Position numbers and translations under genes: made by a program | Notes under the pieces: model-generated | Seen by the model: only the letters and a program-made list of their open reading frames with translations | Databases searched by the model: none | What the model was told of the DNA's origin: nothing | Part shown: positions 1 through 4,400 of the stretch, in pieces | How positions within the stretch are numbered: the stretch's first letter is position 1 | Layout of the letters: every line of letters begins with the position of its first letter | Assembly (NCBI GenBank): GCA_002784505.1 | Contig: PFLF01000008.1 | Span: 1 to 6,158 of the forward strand | Direction of reading: 5' to 3' | Source: Candidatus Roizmanbacteria bacterium CG_4_10_14_0_8_um_filter_39_9 | GTDB lineage: Bacteria; Patescibacteriota; Microgenomatia; UBA1406; GWC2-37-13 | DNA: 6,158 nt

Positions 1-553
1 TTGGCATCGTTTGATGGCTCTCCTTAATGTTGTCAATTTTTTTATATACTTCCTGATTTAATCTTAGGGTAGTATTCTCACCTGCTGAAATATCAATCAT
101 TTTCAATTCGTTTAGGCCTGCCACCCTGCCGATGACTAATTTTTCCATTCCATAACCCAGTGATAAAAGTAAAACGATTACCCCCACACCGACTGACATG
201 CCAAATATGGTGATAAGGGATCTGGTTTTTTTAATCATCATATTTTTATATGCCAATTGAATGAGGTAGATTCTTTCAACTTGGGATGATCTTCCGGCTT
301 CTAATTTGCCGATTAGGGCGATCATTGACTTGCCAACTTTATTTTTCCACATAACGCCAAAAACCTTACATAATGTGCCAAAAAACGGTATTCTTTCAAG
401 AAGACCATAAACTTTTTCAAACAAAAATATCAAAAGTAAAATAAAGAAAGTAAAAAACAGATAGAGAGTATGAATAATACCGGGAATTGATCCGATAAAA
501 ATCTTTATTTTTTCAGACCAATCTTTTATATTAAATGATTTTTTTATTTCCAT
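1..553 (-). CDS. MacB/FtsX-like ABC transporter permease, N-terminal part (3' end beyond window)
   Basis: This frame starts at ATG 553-551 and stays open for 184 codons to the window edge, so only the N-terminal part is seen. Residues 111-134 (from RSLITIF, then a Gly/Val/Leu-rich stretch to SLGYG) form a membrane helix preceded by basic KKTR. This, with the preceding LAYKNM, is the pattern at the start of MacB/LolC/FtsX permeases, where the first helix leads into a large extracytoplasmic domain. Residues 148-175 (LNELKMIDIS, then TLRLNQEVYKKID) fit the beginning of that domain. Before this core are about 100 extra residues with a very hydrophobic segment at 25-46 (Phe/Leu/Ile-rich), absent from ordinary MacB-type permeases. 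The start lies one base after the ATPase stop, so the two are almost certainly expressed together as transporter halves. The likely role is an inner-membrane subunit transmitting ATP-driven motion outward. The substrate is unknown. The family call is fairly firm; a LolC/E versus MacB assignment is not possible from this fragment. Confidence 0.85.
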   Translation of the reverse strand, partial: MEIKKSFNIKDWSEKIKIFIGSIPGIIHTLYLFFTFFILLLIFLFEKVYGLLERIPFFGTLCKVFGVMWKNKVGKSMIALIGKLEAGRSSQVERIYLIQLAYKNMMIKKTRSLITIFGMSVGVGVIVLLLSLGYGMEKLVIGRVAGLNELKMIDISAGENTTLRLNQEVYKKIDNIKESHQTMP

Positions 554-557
554 GCTA
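551..557 (-). other. Stop/start junction TAGCATG between ATPase and permease
   Basis: The ATPase stop TAG (557-555) is followed by one C and then the permease ATG (553-551). The nearest purine-rich stretch, AAAGAAG, lies about 14 bases before the ATG, farther than a usual Shine-Dalgarno site. Initiation probably depends on ribosomes finishing the ATPase (inference). Confidence 0.7.
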
Positions 558-1352
558 TAGTTTCAACTTCTTTAAAAAGTCTCGGTCGCGAACATTTGAT
601 TCACCCCTTCCAATTTCCTTTTTGCCCAAAATCATTTTTGATCGGTTTTTTTTGTCAACTTCTATTTCTTCAACTACCTCGCCATCCAGCATATGATAAA
701 TTTTGGTTGCATATTTTAGATACTCCAAATCGTGGGTAACCATAACAAGGGTTTTTCCCAAATCAACTAACTTTAGAAATGTTTCAAGTAATTCACGTCC
801 GGATACGGTATCTAAATTTCCTGTCGGTTCATCGGCCACGATCATGAGGGGGTCAATACTAAGAGCCCTTGCCAGGGTCACTTTTTGTTGTTGACCCCCT
901 GATAACTCAGACGGCATATAGTCGGCCCATTTATCCATACCTACTAATTCCAGGTTCTTTTTTGCTTTTTCAAAAATCTCTTTTTCATCAAGATCAAGCA
1001 AATGTAAGGGAAAGCTGACATTTTCGACAATATTCAAGGCGGAAATCCATAAGGGTTGCTGAAATACCATTCCCACGTGATATCGTCTGTAAAGGGCTCT
1101 TTCATCTTCATCCAATTTATAGAAGTCTTTTCCCTCAACTAAAACGTGGCCGGTGGTTGGTGGTTCAAGACCTAATATGCAGTGAAGAAGAGTTGATTTT
1201 CCGCAACCCGAAGGACCAAAGATGATAGCAAACTCCCCTTGTTTTACTTTAATATTTATTCCATTAAGAACGTTAATCTCGGCATCTCTCATTGAAAATG
1301 ATTTTTTTAGGTTGACTATTTCTATGATGGTTTTGTTGATATCCTTTATCAT
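555..1352 (-). CDS. ABC transporter ATP-binding protein, LolD/MacB/FtsE class
   Basis: This complete 265-residue protein has every motif of a working ABC ATPase. Walker A is GPSGCGKST (46-54), the Q-loop Gln is in VFQQ (97-99), the signature is LSGGQ (150-154), Walker B ends in ADEPT with Asp174-Glu175, the D-loop is GNLD (178-181) and the switch His is His207 in VTHD. The combination ADEPTGNLD with LSGGQQQ is typical of the LolD/MacB/FtsE group, which pairs with permeases that have large extracytoplasmic domains; such a permease follows directly. It should hydrolyse ATP on the cytoplasmic face as a dimer. Family members are usually about 220-235 residues, so residues 231-265 are an extra, highly charged tail (KKNRSKM, KKEIGRG, ending FLKKLKL) of unknown role. 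The chosen ATG (1352-1350) is one base after the upstream stop and leaves a normal lead-in to the core (IVNLKKSF at 12-19). No strong Shine-Dalgarno site is seen. The substrate cannot be read from the sequence. Confidence 0.95.
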   Translation of the reverse strand: MIKDINKTIIEIVNLKKSFSMRDAEINVLNGINIKVKQGEFAIIFGPSGCGKSTLLHCILGLEPPTTGHVLVEGKDFYKLDEDERALYRRYHVGMVFQQPLWISALNIVENVSFPLHLLDLDEKEIFEKAKKNLELVGMDKWADYMPSELSGGQQQKVTLARALSIDPLMIVADEPTGNLDTVSGRELLETFLKLVDLGKTLVMVTHDLEYLKYATKIYHMLDGEVVEEIEVDKKNRSKMILGKKEIGRGESNVRDRDFLKKLKL

Positions 1353-1356
1353 GCTA
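1350..1356 (-). other. Stop/start junction TAGCATG between surface protein and ATPase
   Basis: The large gene's stop TAG (1356-1354) is followed by one C and the ATPase ATG (1352-1350). The 25 bases before the start are nearly all A and T with no GGAGG-like sequence, so translational coupling is the likely way this gene is started (inference). The seven bases are identical to those at the next junction. Confidence 0.7.
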
Positions 1357-1437
1357 TTTATTAATATTCAAATTATTTAAAAATCCAAATGTTTTTGATA
1401 AATTTTCAATTACCAAGGTTAGGGCGTCTTTCGTTGA
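1354..1437 (-). other. C-terminal tail of the surface protein, amphipathic, no anchor motif
   Basis: Residues 1565-1591 follow the last FN3 strand. The part DALTLVIENLSKTFGFL (1568-1584) has hydrophobic residues spaced as in an amphipathic helix and ends in Phe-Gly-Phe-Leu before a polar Asn/Lys end. It is too polar for a membrane helix and lacks LPXTG or a basic stop-transfer end. It could be a sorting or docking signal read by a partner, possibly the transporter encoded next door (inference). Confidence 0.45.
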
Positions 1438-4400
1438 TTTTGGAGTAATAATAACGGTATCAAATGATTGGCCGATATTACCGGCTTTATCTTTCGAAGA
1501 AGCCCTCAAATGATAAATTTTCGCCGCAGTCAGGTTTGTTATGGTGACCATATGGTTCGTTGTCAAATTGCTGTCTTCCTGGGTCGTCTGGCCATACCCT
1601 GATCCTGTCCCTTGGGCATACTCCACCTGAGTGGTTGCAGGCTCATCGGTATCCCATGAGACGACAATTTGAGCTTTGGCCGTATCTCCCACTCCAATGA
1701 TGGTCGCCTCAACATTCATATTTTGAATTTCAGGAGCCCTCATATCGTTTGAGGTTTTGACTTTTTTTGTTTCCGTCTGAGATTCATTTCCGGCGCTGTC
1801 TTTTCCTTTGATAACTAACGTATATTCGGTATCGTCAACTAAATTCTTTAATATCACTTCGTGATTTTTTTTCAAAGCTAAGCTGATTGAGTCAATGGCC
1901 CGTTCAGGATAAGCGGTCGGATAGTAGGTAACTATCGAAGAAATTAAAGTATTTGAGGCCCAAAGTAGTCTTAAAGTAGCGCTCGGCATGCCGGCAACTT
2001 GTTGAAGCTTCAAATTTATTATTTTTGGTGTCGGTAACGTTTCAAACGTATAGTCGTCACTGTAATATATGTTCCCCTCATCATCTTCTCCGGCAATCCG
2101 AAGATGATAGGCGGTTCCCTCAAGCAGGCTATCAAGAACCACCGTATAGCTTGATTCACTGGTTGAAGTTGAAAGCGACTTTGTTGTTCCATAGCTGATT
2201 GTTTTGCCATATTGAATGGTGGCTTTGATAGCACTTTTTATGGTGAAATTGATATATGCGGAATTGATGTTGATATTGGAAAATTTGACCGATGATACAA
2301 AAGGAGCGTCTTGAGTTGTGAGGGTATATTCATTGGAATTCCCGATGTTGCCATCTTCATCCGTCCAAAAAGCTTTATAATAATAAGCCGTACCAGGATC
2401 AAGACCGGTTAACACAATGGTATGAGACGTGACCTGTGTTGATGATCCAACTTCCTCTCCATAACTGCCCGATGTTTTGCCATATTTGACAAATGAGTTA
2501 CTGAGACGCGACGTTGACCAAGAGATGGTGGCGCTTTTTGTTTTAGCGCTTGCAGTAGCTTCAGAAACAAGTGTTGGCGCTACTCTCCAACGACCATCAG
2601 GATACAATGCCACGGTGTCAGATACCGCCGAACATTCGTTCGTTGAGTCGCAAGCCTTGACACAGTAATATTTTTTTGACTGAGTTAACCCCGTGTCAAC
2701 GTACGACGTCTGAGTAGTTGATGCAACATAGGAAAAGTCGGCAAAACTTGTGCCGCATACTGCATCTGTGGTCGCCGATCTGTAAATTTTATAAGTTGCT
2801 ACCCCTGATCCTGTTGATTCAGGCGCATCCCAAGATAGTGCCAATCTCCAACTTGATGTTTCTTTGATTGAAACATCTGAGATGTCAATATTGCGGGTAA
2901 TCCCCGGAGCTGAAGTATCTGCTGTAAAATTAACTGAAGCATACGTATTAAAATCAATATTCCCGGCTTCATCTTTTGCAACCACATATAGTGTATTTTC
3001 TCCCTTTTGAGTCGCGTAAGAATCTTGAGATAAATAGGTAACCGAAAGCCCTATTTCATTGACATTATTGGCGGTTGGCAACGCGTTAAATGAATAATAA
3101 TATCTTAATCCTGATTGTTGCCCATAATAGGTTGCCGGCGCATCCCAGGCAAAAGCGAATTCATTAAGTGTATTTGAGGTTGACCCAACTGGATAAGTAA
3201 CCCGTATGTTTTGCGGAGCGCCTGGAGCAACCGAACTGTAATAAAAGGCGGCATTGGCATAGTCGGACGCATAATTGCCGGCCGTATCTTTTGCGCGGAC
3301 ATAAAAAGTATTCGTCCCCGTTTGATAAGCTAATGCCCCGCTAGCTGAAGCTTCGGTCGTACAGGTTTCACTCCCTGACGAGCCTAATTTATAGCAATAT
3401 TGATTTATCAGTGAAGCGCTATCGGTCGCCCCTGACCAAGACAGGGTAAAATTGTTGGTAGCTGTATATCCCGGAGGATCGGCTGTTACCGTCGTTGGAT
3501 TGGTCGGCACTACATTATCAAATTTATAGATAAATGGCTGCCAGTTTGAAGATGAAAAATTCCCGTCATCATCCACCGTCTGAATACGAAGATAGTAGGT
3601 TTCTCCAGATGTTAAGCTTGAAGCTGTATATGATGAAGTTGTTGTTAGAGTTCCTGATGTTGAGGCGTCAGCCCCAGAATCTGTGCCAAAGTAGACATAA
3701 TAACCGGCAATTCCCGATCCTCCGGTACCATCGGTTGCTCCGCCTGTGGCTTCTGCATCCGGCCAATCAAAATTTGGCGACGTGTGGTTGTACCAAGCAT
3801 CAGTTATGATTGAGGCGCTTTGAGTTGCCGAATCATAACTAGACAGATCAGTTGGATTAGTCGGCGCGTTGATATCTTGATAATAGTATATTGTATAGTC
3901 GGAAATCGTTCCTGAATAAATCCCGTCCGATGATGTCAAAACAAATTTAATTTTTAAATATTTATTGGCAGTTGAATTGATTTTATAAGTATAGGTTGAT
4001 CCAACATTCTTAATCTCTGATGCTTCTGAGAAATCCGACCAGGTTATATTATCTGAAGAACTACTGGTATAAACAGTCAGAGTTGAATTAGTCGCAGACG
4101 TGTAGTTCACCGTCATATTAGCATATCTATAAGTAGCTGTGAGATCGTGACTTGGCGAAATATAGTTACCACTTTCTTCAAAAGAAGAAGTTGATGTTTC
4201 CATTACATACGTATATAACCCATTTGAAAAAGTATTAGTTCCCGGGCCGGCAATAACAAAGATCTTATCCGTCCCATTTGAAGCGGCCGAACCGCCAACA
4301 TATATCTGGGCCGGTGCGTTGGCAATCGCCGTCCAGGTATTGCCGGAAATTGAGTATTGATAACAACCTGGTTGATTCCATCCCCGGCAGGCATAAATAT

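Noticed and set aside
703..894. Plus-strand open frame of 63 codons opposite the ATPase gene
   Set aside because: It lies wholly inside a gene with every ABC motif intact, and its translation shows no domain or compositional sense.
555..1352. Type I secretion ATPase exporting the large protein by a C-terminal signal
   Set aside because: Type I exporters have a fused membrane domain and a different ATPase subfamily; this is a free-standing LolD/MacB-type ATPase with a separate permease, and no RTX-type GGxGxD repeats occur in the large protein.
1357..1385. Promoter in the A/T-rich stretch before the ATPase
   Set aside because: The stretch resembles a -10 box by composition only, there is no matching -35 element at a proper distance, and it codes for the Asn/Lys-rich end of the upstream protein.
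2019..2234. Minus-strand out-of-frame open frames at 2019-2234, 2799-2987, 3105-3302 and 4203-4418
   Set aside because: They overlap the large gene in another frame and show no start signal or recognisable domain.
1438..2577. Purple acid phosphatase
   Set aside because: Only the FN3-like N-domain pattern is present; no metallophosphatase motifs (such as GDxx or GNH) follow in the frame.
3534..3809. Plus-strand open frame of 91 codons, with similar ones at 2477-2668, 4278-4490 and 5355-5648
   Set aside because: All are antisense to the long modular gene whose reading frame carries clear FN3 or kelch patterns; their translations are Arg/His/Gln/Leu-rich and featureless, as expected for shadows.
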